From contig JBCHKQ010000002.1 in NCBI GenBank assembly GCA_039023545.1, positions 434,001 to 498,000 of the forward strand: a stretch of 64,000 bases of DNA. Reading direction: 5' to 3'. Below, one piece after another: positions 27,567-36,693 of this stretch (position 1 is the first letter of the stretch; every line of letters begins with the position of its first letter). A model generated the notes under the pieces. It was not told where the DNA came from. It did no database searches and saw nothing but the letters and a program-made list of their open reading frames with translations. The position numbers and the translations under genes were made by a program. This DNA comes from Spirochaetia bacterium 38H-sp (lineage in GTDB: Bacteria; Spirochaetota; Spirochaetia; Winmispirales; Winmispiraceae).

Positions 27567-30032
27567 TTATTTTTTACTCTTTTCTTCCAGCATAAACTCA
27601 ACCCTTCTATTGACCCAACGCTTTTTTGTATCCGAGAAAGGAACAATTGGACGTTCACCACCAAGACCAGCTATCTTGAGTCTTGATGCATCAATACCGC
27701 GCTCTATAAGAGCTTTTCTTACAGCCTGGGCACGTGCTCTGGAAAGAGGTACAAGCACTTCTTTCTGCTCCACAGTAGCTCTTTCCCTATTATACCAAAG
27801 CAGAGATACCGCATGCCCTTCCAAAACAACATGATATTCTGGAAACTTCTTGAGCATAGCAGCAACAGCATCCAGGGTCTCAAGATTCTCTTTTCTGATA
27901 TCAGCCGGTACTTTATTTGTATAATCCGCAGTAAAAGGCGCAAAGTGGATATCAGGTACACTTATGTATGCATCGTTGTTCTTTATCACTACAAAAACAT
28001 CTGTAACAACATAGGCCGATACCTTGGCAATATTGCCACCATAATCCGTAACAGTAAGTACGGATGGGTAATCATGAGCCTGTTCTACCATATCATCATT
28101 ATCAAAACGGCCGTCCCATTCTATAGAGGAAGGCACATCACCATTGCCTGAGAAGTCCTTGCTCCTGTTTTTATTGGTAACTACCAGAGTCCATGACTCT
28201 ATACCTGTATTATCCTGTACCTCCGGAATAAGGGCTACTTTTTCATCTCTGCTGTCACCATCTGGAGAGAATGGTACTGGCTCTATGGATAAAGAAGCAA
28301 CCGGGGGTACAGTATCCACCCAAACACTGGATTTTGCAGTTATCATCTTGTCCCCGTACCGTACACTTGCATCAAGCATATATTCGCCATCAGGAAGAGG
28401 AGGCAAATTGAGCTGTTTTGTAGAGAAAACGAACGGTAGACTGAGAGTTTCAATATCAAAATCTTTACTGCTTATGGTGTACTGTGTACCATCAGGAGCA
28501 GTTACAAGAATCTCTGCACTGTCAACAGGCAAGTCGGAATCTCCATCAAGGATTACCGTAAGGTCATCTCTTATACCATCGCCATTGGGAGAAAATCCGG
28601 GATGCTCCGTTATAATCTTTATCTCCGGTAAGGAATATGTAAGCTCAATATCGTTTATCTCTGCTATGCCAAGATTACCAGCATCATCGCGGGCATATAC
28701 CTTATAGGTATAAAAACCTTCCGGAGCTTCCCCGCCTTCTGCTGTACGGCCGTCCCAGATAAAATCGCTGGTTCCATCTCTCCAGGTTTTGCTGTATATA
28801 AGCCCGCCTTCTTTGCTGCGTATCTCCGATGTCCAGGTAAGATCTTCTTCTGCTGCCTGCTCCACAACAAAGCTATCTCTAAAGCCGTCTCCATTGGGAG
28901 AGAACTTCTTATATCCATAATTGAGAAGAACTACAGGAGGCTTGGTATCAACAAGCAGCTCAAAACTGCTCTCAGCAACTGTACCTGTCTCGTATGTTGC
29001 ACTAATATCAAAGGTATACTTTCCGTCAGGCAGGATATCTCCACCAATAATGCCGTTGAATATAACTGACTCCATAAACTCAGGAGTCTTATCATGGTAG
29101 ATAACATTTCCTTTTTCATCAGTAACTGTTACTTCCAGCTCTGTTATTGTTCCCTGAGAGCGTTCTGCAACTGATATAACGGTATAATCGTTATTGCCGT
29201 CTCCATTGGGAGAAATTGCAGCAGGCTCTGCTATAACAGTAAAAAGCTTGCTTGAGGCATCCACCGTAACTTCTTGTGATGTAACCGAGAAGCTGTTCCC
29301 CGCAGCATCGGTTGCAGAAAGAGTAACAGTATATGTGCCATCAGGTATGATAGAGCCATCTTCCATTGTGCCGTCCCAGGTAAGAGTAGATGGCGCTGCA
29401 TTTTCCAACCTGTACGTAAAGACATCCTGCTTGATTTCGTTGGTGACAGTTATCGTCCATTCTTCCTCTTCTGTCCCCGACATATAGGCCGTTATATAGT
29501 CGTTTTTCCCGTCTCCGTTGGGAGAAAAGATTGTATCCGATAGTCTTATTTCTGCAGAAGGCGGGGTATTATCAACAACTATAGTGAGAGATGATGTTGA
29601 TGTCTGCTCAATATCATCCGTAACGGTTACATTACAGGTGTATGTACCGTCAGGGACATTGTTGCCGCTGCTGTCTTTACCATCCCAATCGATAGATGAC
29701 GGGATGGTAACCGCGTCTTTCTTTTTGAAACCAAGAGCAATAAGGATGCCGTCAAAAAACCCGGGCTCAGGAAGCGGCTCGTTCTCCGCTGTCCAGACTA
29801 TATTGCCCTGCTCGTCCTGGATTACAATCCTGTAACTGCGAAGGATTGTAGTTGCAGTAACTGTCAATGGGATTGTAACAGTATCTTGTACACCTTCCGA
29901 AACAGCGGGAGAGATGTATACCGTGTCTTCATCACCAAGGCTTATGCTCGGCGCCTGTTTTTCTCCGCCACCACCTGCCCAAATTGTAAAGCTGAGTACC
30001 AACATCAATGTTATGATAATTATTTTCTTCAT
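27567..30032 (-). CDS. OmpA-family protein with tandem FlgD/Ig-like SPNGDG domains
   Basis: 821 aa. A signal peptide (MKKIIIITLMLVLSFTIWAG) is followed by five or six Ig-like segments, each with a calcium-binding-type F/ISPNGDG-N-D motif and a PDGTYT beta strand, as in FlgD Ig-like domains. The motif occurs intact four times (FSPNGDGKND, ISPNGDGNND, FSPNGDGFRD, FSPNGDGIRD) and once degenerate (FSPDGDSRDE). The C terminus (about 700-821) is an OmpA peptidoglycan-binding domain (VVLEGHAVS, LSRARAQAVRKALIERGI, LGGERPIVPFSD, NRRVEFML). It is probably a long envelope protein tied to peptidoglycan. Confidence 0.9.
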   Translation of the reverse strand: MKKIIIITLMLVLSFTIWAGGGGEKQAPSISLGDEDTVYISPAVSEGVQDTVTIPLTVTATTILRSYRIVIQDEQGNIVWTAENEPLPEPGFFDGILIALGFKKKDAVTIPSSIDWDGKDSSGNNVPDGTYTCNVTVTDDIEQTSTSSLTIVVDNTPPSAEIRLSDTIFSPNGDGKNDYITAYMSGTEEEEWTITVTNEIKQDVFTYRLENAAPSTLTWDGTMEDGSIIPDGTYTVTLSATDAAGNSFSVTSQEVTVDASSKLFTVIAEPAAISPNGDGNNDYTVISVAERSQGTITELEVTVTDEKGNVIYHDKTPEFMESVIFNGIIGGDILPDGKYTFDISATYETGTVAESSFELLVDTKPPVVLLNYGYKKFSPNGDGFRDSFVVEQAAEEDLTWTSEIRSKEGGLIYSKTWRDGTSDFIWDGRTAEGGEAPEGFYTYKVYARDDAGNLGIAEINDIELTYSLPEIKIITEHPGFSPNGDGIRDDLTVILDGDSDLPVDSAEILVTAPDGTQYTISSKDFDIETLSLPFVFSTKQLNLPPLPDGEYMLDASVRYGDKMITAKSSVWVDTVPPVASLSIEPVPFSPDGDSRDEKVALIPEVQDNTGIESWTLVVTNKNRSKDFSGNGDVPSSIEWDGRFDNDDMVEQAHDYPSVLTVTDYGGNIAKVSAYVVTDVFVVIKNNDAYISVPDIHFAPFTADYTNKVPADIRKENLETLDAVAAMLKKFPEYHVVLEGHAVSLLWYNRERATVEQKEVLVPLSRARAQAVRKALIERGIDASRLKIAGLGGERPIVPFSDTKKRWVNRRVEFMLEEKSKK

Positions 30033-30051
30033 GGGATCCCCCTTATGTGCT

Positions 30052-30081
30052 ATTATATCAGCAGCTCATAAATAAAGACAA
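30052..30081 (-). promoter_or_regulatory. promoter of the OmpA-like gene
   Basis: Minus strand TTGTCT (30081-30076), 18-nt spacer, TATAAT (30057-30052), then AAGGGGGATCCC before the ATG. Confidence 0.6.
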
Positions 30082-30158
30082 GCATTTTAGTATTTTCCCT
30101 TGAAAATAGGCTTTAATATTGCGATTTTTTTGATTTATTTTATTTTTCTTTAAAAAAA

Positions 30159-30183
30159 GCGCGCGCATGCGCGCGTTCGGTAT
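30159..30183. repeat. palindrome with box A complement, in a divergent promoter region
   Basis: GCGCGC (30161-30166), AT, GCGCGC continuing into CGTTCGGTAT (30174-30183); box B is absent. It stands between the divergent OmpA-like and GGDEF-like genes, so it cannot be a terminator for either. The GC alternation is extreme in this AT-rich gap. Confidence 0.6.
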
Positions 30184-30246
30184 ATTTTATATTTTTTGTA
30201 TAAAAAGGGTTTAATTAATGCTTTAAAATGTCAATAATATAGTTAT

Positions 30247-31353
30247 ATGAGGCGTTTTCTTTCCATATATCTGGTGCTCTCTTTTATTTTGCTGATTGCG
30301 ATTCTTGGCGTAGGTGTTTTCTTTTCCGTAAGGTTGTATAGGGAGGGTCAAGCTTCTGCTCATCAGAGTTTTCTTTCTTTGAGGGATACCGTAAAGACTT
30401 ATTTCGAAAGTTCTGGGACTACTTACGATATAGGGCTTGCTCTAAAGGGTCTTTTTAAAAGGCTTGTAGACAGCAAACAGTTTTCCGCAATAATGCTTAG
30501 CAATAAGGAGGGTGCAGTTCTGGCAGAGGCCTCAACAGGGAAATATATACAATCCATTGTTTCTCAGAATAGCAACAGATCTTCATATGATATAAAGGGA
30601 GTAAGCCCGCTGGAAGTAGTTATGGAGCAGAGGATAGATGGAACAGACTTTGTTATAAAAGCTGTTTCTCCTTTTTTGTCACAAGAAAAGGCTGTTGATT
30701 ATCTTATCAGAGCTCTTTTTGTAATAGGAAGTTACTTTTTGCTCAACCTGCTTGCCGCAATTGGTTTTGCCCTCTCTGGTATGCGCTCGGAAACTGCAAA
30801 AAAAGATAAGTCAGAGAATAAAGAGAAACAGCAAAATCCAGAAGAAGAAAAAGATGGGCTTTCTGTAAAAAACAAGACTAAGACGGACAGAGAGCTTTCT
30901 TTTCTTATGGATCGTATAGAGTCGGATATAAGAGCCTCGGAATATGAGGCAGAGGATTTATGCCTTGTTCTTGCAAGGCTCAATCCCAAGATTGACGGGT
31001 TTATAAGCGACTCCAGAATGGAAACTCTTTTTGGCCCAGAATACAGGGGGTATCTTTTTAGGAATAGGACCTTTGTCTGGATAATACGCAATAGAAAAAT
31101 CCAAGAAGCTCTAGCTCTTATAAAGGAAGTCTATCCTGGTCTTAAAAAGGACAGTGGTATAAACACTCCTGCTTTCTTTGGAATATCCAGCAGAAATAGC
31201 AGACTAATATCTGCGGAGGAGCTTTTTAAAGAAGCAAAGAGAGCCCTTGCCAAGGCATTACGCTCGCAAAGCAATCCTGTTTTTGCTTTTTATGCCGATC
31301 CAGACAAATATAGGGATTATCTTGCAAAATCGGCTTCTTCCAACTCTGTATAG
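30247..31353 (+). CDS. membrane protein with periplasmic sensor and degenerate GGDEF domain
   Basis: 368 aa. Helices at about 5-27 and 155-180 frame a ~125-residue periplasmic segment (SVRLYREGQASAHQS to FVIKAVSPFL). After a charged linker, the C-terminal ~160 residues look like a worn GGDEF domain: SFLMDRIESDIRASE, CLVLARLNPKIDGF, and ISAEELFKEAKRALAKALRS then FYADPDKYRDYL. The GGDEF signature itself is not present, so it is unlikely to make c-di-GMP. TAATAT stands six bases before the ATG, so the mRNA may be leaderless. It overlaps the convergent DUF4340 gene by 37 nt. Confidence 0.7.
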   Translation: MRRFLSIYLVLSFILLIAILGVGVFFSVRLYREGQASAHQSFLSLRDTVKTYFESSGTTYDIGLALKGLFKRLVDSKQFSAIMLSNKEGAVLAEASTGKYIQSIVSQNSNRSSYDIKGVSPLEVVMEQRIDGTDFVIKAVSPFLSQEKAVDYLIRALFVIGSYFLLNLLAAIGFALSGMRSETAKKDKSENKEKQQNPEEEKDGLSVKNKTKTDRELSFLMDRIESDIRASEYEAEDLCLVLARLNPKIDGFISDSRMETLFGPEYRGYLFRNRTFVWIIRNRKIQEALALIKEVYPGLKKDSGINTPAFFGISSRNSRLISAEELFKEAKRALAKALRSQSNPVFAFYADPDKYRDYLAKSASSNSV

Positions 31354-32204
31354 AGCTTTGAGATATCATAAAAATAATATCTTTTGCCTTCTTCCGCTAT
31401 ACAGATGCTACCACCATATGAAAAAATAAAAAACTTTTTTATCCCTTCTATTGTTTCTACTGAGAGTTTTGATATTGGGCTGAGGTTTTCTTCCGGCAAG
31501 GGGAGAACGTCTTTTGCTTTTGCTTCTGTAATAGGAAGAAGAAAGCTTACGGCATTTTGGGGCTGTATATCTGCAAACATATTCTTCTTTCTGAGTTTCC
31601 ATGTTGTCTTGTTATTTTCTTCCACTTGTGCAAGTAGATATTCCTTATTGGATGCCAAAGAACGATATTGCAAAACCATTATATCCGCAGGAGCAAGTCC
31701 AGACAGGGGACGGAGTTCTTTCCAGAAAGCTGCTGTCTGTCCGGCATAAAAACCTGCACTTCCGTCAGCACTGTATATTGCAGACTCACCTTCCAGTTTG
31801 ACATATCTTTTGCCTGGAACAGGGGAACGTTTTCCTATAAGGAGAGTCTGGCTTCTACCGTAATCCGCAGTAAGAACTACCTTAAGAGGTTTTTCTCCCA
31901 TAAGAGCAGGAGAGTCCTTTTCTGTCACAGGTGTATTGTTATCAATCAACATAAGCATAGAAAGAAATTTGTCCACCGCATCGGTATTGGCAGGATATAG
32001 GATATTGCCGTCTTTTATTTTCCATGACTGTCCTTGTCTTGTGAGAATTATGCCTGAGTTTATCTCTATTTTGTTTATCGCTGCTTCTTTTAGTTTTATA
32101 AGACTCCCCGTTCTGTTTGAGAAAAAAGGCATTGCACCACGTATTATGAGAAGAAAGAGAAGAACTGTGTTTACAGCAAAAAGAACCCTAGTCTTTTTTT
32201 CCAT
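31317..32204 (-). CDS. DUF4340 protein, partner of the Gld-type ABC transporter
   Basis: 295 aa from ATG 32204 (an earlier codon at 32219 is possible). One N-terminal membrane helix, then beta-rich repeats with GQSWKIKDGNILYPANTDAVDKFLSML and SQTLLIGKRSPVPGKRYVKLEG, the DUF4340 pattern. These proteins regularly follow GldG-type permeases; their periplasmic part may handle a lipid or polymer substrate. It overlaps the preceding permease gene by 17 nt on the same strand and overlaps the converging GGDEF-like gene by 37 nt. Confidence 0.82.
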   Translation of the reverse strand: MEKKTRVLFAVNTVLLFLLIIRGAMPFFSNRTGSLIKLKEAAINKIEINSGIILTRQGQSWKIKDGNILYPANTDAVDKFLSMLMLIDNNTPVTEKDSPALMGEKPLKVVLTADYGRSQTLLIGKRSPVPGKRYVKLEGESAIYSADGSAGFYAGQTAAFWKELRPLSGLAPADIMVLQYRSLASNKEYLLAQVEENNKTTWKLRKKNMFADIQPQNAVSFLLPITEAKAKDVLPLPEENLSPISKLSVETIEGIKKFFIFSYGGSICIAEEGKRYYFYDISKLYTELEEADFAR

Positions 32205-34368
32205 TATATCCTCGTACATAAATCACTGTTGCTATGACAAGCAGAATAAAAGGAATAAAAAATATATTTATACCGTTGAAGAGAAAGATAAAAATCTGTG
32301 CCCGTTCTTCACTGCTGCTTATCTTTAATTTTTCTACAGAAGAATCTCTGACTACAAGAGGGATAATCTTGTCTTTGCCTGCAAGCCATGTGCATGCGGA
32401 AAGCAGAAAGTCCATATTCTCATGAGCGGATGTAAAAGCGCTAAGGTCGCTTAAAAAATCCGCATCGGAAACAATTAGCATTCTTTGCCCGTTATCGGAT
32501 TGATATACTGCAGAAACAACATAGCTGATATCCCTTTCTCCATAGGGCGACGCAATTGCTCCGGGCAATATGCTTTTATCCATACCTATGGAATATGCAG
32601 GCGGAGTTACTAATGCAGGCTTCCAAGCCTTACTGGTAAGTCTAAGCGGGCTAGACCAGTAAAGATGAAGCCCAGAAAACCACTTTGCCCACGGCAAATC
32701 CGCTTGTGCATATTTTATATCCAGCCATAGAGGATATTCAACCAGCCTTGATACAGAAGAAGACTCTCCTTCTTCCAAGAGAGGAATATTTAACCCCGGT
32801 GGTAATGCTATGAGTTTGTTCTCCGCTTTTATTCCAAGATGCCCAAGAAAAGTCATAAGGGGGCTGTCGGAAGCATCCTTGACAGCAAAGTAATCCTGAG
32901 GGTCTATATCTATACTGTCAACAGCAAAAAGAACAGACTTATTATTCTTTATTGCAGAAGCTATAAAGGAGACATCTGTATCAGACATACTTCCCCTGTC
33001 AACTACAATTAGAATATCAAAATCCTTATCCCTGTCAGGTCCGACAGCCACAACATCAAACCCTCTGGCAAGAAAGCCCACCATGCTTACATACGATTTT
33101 TTGTAGTCATCGCCTGTTTCCCTTGTAAACACACCCACCACAGGTCTTTTGCCCGTAAGGAGAGCATCCAGAGCAGATGCAATCTGATACTGTAGCAGCC
33201 TTTGCTCGTAAGCTACGGGTATAACCCACACCTTGTCCAGATAACTTATGCTTATGCCAGAGTAAACAGTACTATAGCTTATACTGCTTGCCGAGCTGCT
33301 TTCTACCTGCTGAGGAACAATACCCAAGCGTTCTGCATCCTCATCCCTTCCCGACAACTTTCTGGTTCTCAAAACAACCTGATTGCTATATCTGGTATAA
33401 AGCCTAAGATGAGATAATATCTCCTCGGGAACAGGACTTTGTGTCTCCAGAAAATCGCTATAATAATAGTCTATGTATAGAGGAGCAGAAATCTTTCTTA
33501 ACAAAGCATGTGTGACATCCGCAAGGGTATGACGTCTTTTATGAGACAAATCAAAGAAAAGACTGGTTGCAGAAGAATGAGCAAGAAGTAGTATCAGAAA
33601 AACAAGAAGCTGTACAGAAAAAGAACGCGCATTGATCCTTGTCCCTCTTTTTTTCTCTGTATAAAGATGCAGAAAAAGTAAAAAAGCAAGTGATAACAGA
33701 AAAAACCACATAACATCGGCAAGAGCAACATAGGCATCAGCAAGACGCAGGAAACGTATAGTAGGAGAAAAAAATCTCAGTAAAGAAGACAAAGATGGAG
33801 GCAGATTAAAAGAAGCTGCAAGTGCTGCGATAAAAAGTAGGATAAAGTCTACAAAAATTGTAAAAATAAGGGAAAAAGCAGGATTATCATAAAGACGTAT
33901 CAAAAAAGAATTGAGAGCAGCAAAGAAGACGACCATAAGAATTATAGCAATAAGAACAGAAAAAAGTTCTCCCACATAAAAAGTACCTGCAGAACAAAAC
34001 ATGATAAAAAACGGCACACAGAAAAGAAGGGAAAAGAACATAAGGAAAACTGCACTTATGTATCTGTAAGCCACAATCTCATAAGAAGAGACAGGGAGAG
34101 AATAAAAAAACTCTGCAACCTGCCTTGCATCCCTTCCCCTATAAAGACTTGCAAGAAAAAAAGCGAGCCCTACAGGAATAAGAAAAGACAATGCCTCAAG
34201 ATAAAAAGAAAAAGAAGAAAGTCCTATGGCAAAAATATGTCTAAAAAACACAGCCCATATGGCAGAAAAAGCAGTAAAAACAGCAGTCCAGACATAAAAA
34301 ACAGGCTTTTTAAAAAAGTAATAAACCTCACGCCTTACAAGAAAAAAGATAACAGAGAAATCAAGCAT
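32188..34368 (-). CDS. fused ABC-2 permease / GldG-type substrate-binding protein
   Basis: 726 aa. Residues 1-240 are an ABC-2 permease with six helices (GldF-like: FLASLYRGRDARQVAEFFYSLPVSSYEIV). From about 250 on it is a GldG-like periplasmic part (LSHKRRHTLADVTHALLRKI, VVGVFTRETGDDYKKSY, PLLEEGESSSVSRLVEYP) ending in one transmembrane helix. In Bacteroidetes gldF and gldG are separate gliding-motility genes; a single chain is the spirochaete and proteobacterial form. It overlaps the ATPase gene by 8 nt and DUF4340 by 17 nt, a tightly coupled three-gene operon. Confidence 0.85.
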   Translation of the reverse strand: MLDFSVIFFLVRREVYYFFKKPVFYVWTAVFTAFSAIWAVFFRHIFAIGLSSFSFYLEALSFLIPVGLAFFLASLYRGRDARQVAEFFYSLPVSSYEIVAYRYISAVFLMFFSLLFCVPFFIMFCSAGTFYVGELFSVLIAIILMVVFFAALNSFLIRLYDNPAFSLIFTIFVDFILLFIAALAASFNLPPSLSSLLRFFSPTIRFLRLADAYVALADVMWFFLLSLAFLLFLHLYTEKKRGTRINARSFSVQLLVFLILLLAHSSATSLFFDLSHKRRHTLADVTHALLRKISAPLYIDYYYSDFLETQSPVPEEILSHLRLYTRYSNQVVLRTRKLSGRDEDAERLGIVPQQVESSSASSISYSTVYSGISISYLDKVWVIPVAYEQRLLQYQIASALDALLTGKRPVVGVFTRETGDDYKKSYVSMVGFLARGFDVVAVGPDRDKDFDILIVVDRGSMSDTDVSFIASAIKNNKSVLFAVDSIDIDPQDYFAVKDASDSPLMTFLGHLGIKAENKLIALPPGLNIPLLEEGESSSVSRLVEYPLWLDIKYAQADLPWAKWFSGLHLYWSSPLRLTSKAWKPALVTPPAYSIGMDKSILPGAIASPYGERDISYVVSAVYQSDNGQRMLIVSDADFLSDLSAFTSAHENMDFLLSACTWLAGKDKIIPLVVRDSSVEKLKISSSEERAQIFIFLFNGINIFFIPFILLVIATVIYVRGYNGKKD

Positions 34369-35278
34369 TCTTTTTATTCTCCCTAAGCCTCATAAAAAGC
34401 GCTTCCAATCCGGCACTCTCCTCCTCCACAGACAAAACCCTAAGCCCGCAAGAAGAAGCCCAGTCCACCAGCTCTCCAAGCTCCCCTTTTCCTTCCAGCA
34501 CAAGCTCCCTGCACGTAACACCGGCTCTGTCAACACGCCTCTCATCGGCAAGCATAAAACCATCCGGCAACCCATCAGTCCTGTCTACATTCTCTAGCAC
34601 AAGCTTAAAACGGCGCGTTCCTCTATAAGCATCAAGCTCACCTGCAGCCACATCCGCAACAACCCTACCACCATCTATGAGCAGCACAGAAGAACAAACT
34701 CTCTCTACCTCACCAAGGATATGAGAGGACATTACCACCACCCTATCCTTGCACAAAGAAGCCACAAGTGCGCGAAACTCCCCCTGCTGTACAGGGTCAA
34801 GACCAGTAGCAGGCTCATCCAAGACAAGCAGCTTTGGCCCACCTATAATCGCAGCAGCCAGCCCCACACGTTGCCTGTACCCCCTGGACAAAGTACCTAT
34901 CACACGAGAAGCAACATCAGACAACCCTACCATGCCCAAAACATCAGCTACAGAAGAACTCCCCCTACCGCGCATACGCAAAAATCCCGCCCACTCTACA
35001 AAATCCCGCACAACCCAGTCACGAGGCAAAGCGGGCTCTTCGGGAAGATAACCTACGGACAACCTATACTCCATAGAAGAAAAAACAGAAACCCCATCCA
35101 ACCTGACATCCCCCTCATCCGGCAAAAAAACCCCGGCAAGCACCCTGCAGAGTGTGGACTTACCAGCACCGTTGGGACCAATCAGACCTAGACAAGTACC
35201 ACGCATAACAGAAAAAGACACAGCATCCAGCGCGGCAAAATCATCATAAAACTTCCTTACATCCATAACATCAAGCAT
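34361..35278 (-). CDS. ABC transporter ATPase, GldA-like
   Basis: 305 aa. Walker A GPNGAGKST, signature LSRGYRQR (non-canonical), Walker B LLVLDEPATGLD and a switch His in MSSHILGEVE are intact. A ~75-residue C-terminal extension follows the nucleotide-binding domain, as in GldA/CcmA-type ATPases. It energises the fused permease encoded immediately downstream. Codon choice is richer in G/C-ending codons than in neighbouring genes. Confidence 0.92.
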   Translation of the reverse strand: MLDVMDVRKFYDDFAALDAVSFSVMRGTCLGLIGPNGAGKSTLCRVLAGVFLPDEGDVRLDGVSVFSSMEYRLSVGYLPEEPALPRDWVVRDFVEWAGFLRMRGRGSSSVADVLGMVGLSDVASRVIGTLSRGYRQRVGLAAAIIGGPKLLVLDEPATGLDPVQQGEFRALVASLCKDRVVVMSSHILGEVERVCSSVLLIDGGRVVADVAAGELDAYRGTRRFKLVLENVDRTDGLPDGFMLADERRVDRAGVTCRELVLEGKGELGELVDWASSCGLRVLSVEEESAGLEALFMRLRENKKNA

Positions 35279-35609
35279 AACGCTCCCCGCAAAACCATAT
35301 CAAAAAAACATAAAAACACAAAAAAAGTTTCATAACCCGAACGGGTGTGCCCGCAGCAGGCAAAATATCAAAGAAAAAGCAAAATGCGGACACCCCCTGC
35401 CTTCGGCAGAAGTCCCACATAAAGCAGGCTCAATAAACAAAAAAACACTACCATCCCAGCTCCCCCCCGCACATACATGTCTTAAAACAAACAGAAAACC
35501 ACAAAACATAGAAAAAACATGCAACATATTCGCCGCAGGCAGCCGGAAGGCAAAGTGCACTCATATATAGGGCTAGAAAAGCCGAGCCTTCCGGCGTTCG
35601 GTATAAAAA
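35279..35609. other. 331-bp gene-free interval holding an inverted repeat pair
   Basis: No reading frame with coding character is present. Most of it is one variable-stem composite (35337-35601). Between the two units is a C-rich, A-rich stretch without visible signals. The last 8 nt lead to the RNase Z stop, and 35279-35336 would contain the GldA promoter, which I cannot define. Confidence 0.6.
35337..35601. repeat. variable-stem palindromic element, inverted pair (265 bp)
   Basis: Left unit: box A 35337-35343, stem GGTGTGCCCGCA (35344-35355) against TGCGGACACC (35385-35394, two-base bulge), box B CTGCCTTCGGCA 35397-35408. Right unit inverted: box B complement 35532-35542, perfect 9-bp stem 35543-35551 with 35586-35594, box A complement CGTTCGG 35595-35601, then TATAAA. 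It is the longest composite in the window and ends 8 nt from the rnz stop. Confidence 0.8.
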
Positions 35610-36545
35610 CTAATCACGATAGGGAATATCTATGGCCTGCCCGTCACGGCACAAAAAGGTATCAGCAAAAACACTTTTTGCTTCCTTGAGAAGCACCTTA
35701 AGCTCGCGGTTGGAATAGCGCGGACTGTAGTGAATAAGACCAAGCCGTCCTATCCCGCCAGCATCCCTCGCAATAGTCGCAGCCTCCACAGCCGTAAGAT
35801 GCCGCTTCTCCCGCGCAGTCTCGACAAGCTCATGAGAGAACATTCCCTCGCATACAAACAGATCGCTGTCTGCAACATATTCGCTTATGTGAGGCAGATA
35901 CATGGTATCTGTAACAAAAGAAACCTTTCTACCGGAGCGGGGCGGACCCATCACCATATCCGAGGTAACCACAGAGCCATCCTTGGCATTCACAGACTCC
36001 CCTCTCTGAAGAGCAGCCCACAGAGGCCCCATAGGCACACCAAGCTCAACAGCACGCTCAGGGAAAAAAACACCAGGCCGCGATGACTCCTCCAGCGTAT
36101 ACCCCACGCAGGGTTTGGTATGTCTTAGAGGAAAAGAACGGACACAAAAACCATCCCCCTCATGGCAAACAACCGACTCCCCAGCAGGAATCTCACGTAC
36201 AACAATCTCATAATTGATGTACATATCCAAAACCTTTCTGCTCATCTCCACATATTCCCGCACCTTGGGAGGCCCGTATATAAAAAGAGGCTCATTTCTG
36301 TCCACTTGAGAAGAAAGCATGAGAATACCCGGCAGTCCTGTCACATGGTCCGCATGCGTATGAGAAATAAAAATCGCAGAAATTTTCTTCCATCTGAGAT
36401 TGAGAGCACGCAGCGACACCTGAGTCCCTTCTCCGCAATCAAACAAAAACAAATCCCCCTCACGCCGCAAAAGCATAGACGTAAGAAACCTGTGAGGAAG
36501 AGGCATCATACCACCAGTACCAAGAATAAACGCTTCAAGATTCAT
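35610..36545 (-). CDS. rnz: ribonuclease Z
   Basis: 311 aa, the usual length for the short bacterial form. Metallo-beta-lactamase motif HTHADH at residues 62-67 for the two zinc ions, GTGGMMP and FDCGEGTQ at the N terminus, FVTDTMY (Asp ligand) and the HLTA-type motif KRHLTAVEAA. It removes 3' trailers from tRNA precursors, needed here because both tRNA genes lack an encoded CCA. It is not in an obvious operon. Confidence 0.95.
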   Translation of the reverse strand: MNLEAFILGTGGMMPLPHRFLTSMLLRREGDLFLFDCGEGTQVSLRALNLRWKKISAIFISHTHADHVTGLPGILMLSSQVDRNEPLFIYGPPKVREYVEMSRKVLDMYINYEIVVREIPAGESVVCHEGDGFCVRSFPLRHTKPCVGYTLEESSRPGVFFPERAVELGVPMGPLWAALQRGESVNAKDGSVVTSDMVMGPPRSGRKVSFVTDTMYLPHISEYVADSDLFVCEGMFSHELVETAREKRHLTAVEAATIARDAGGIGRLGLIHYSPRYSNRELKVLLKEAKSVFADTFLCRDGQAIDIPYRD

Positions 36546-36610
36546 AACAAGAAAGATAAACTATCACATAAAAAAGATTTTAGGAAGACTTGAGGATTAT
36601 AAAAATCCAT

Positions 36611-36677
36611 ATCGAATGTCGGGAGCACAAAAACACTACAAAGCAGGCAGGAATATGCATCCCTCCTGCCTACGGCA
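36611..36677 (+). repeat. variable-stem palindromic element, degenerate
   Basis: A degenerate box A (ATCGAATG, 36611-36618), a weak stem (GGGAG near 36621 with CCCTCC at 36661-36666) and an intact box B CTGCCTACGGCA at 36666-36677, 16 nt below the xylR stop. Confidence 0.55.
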
Positions 36678-36693
36678 AAGCTATAACAATAAA

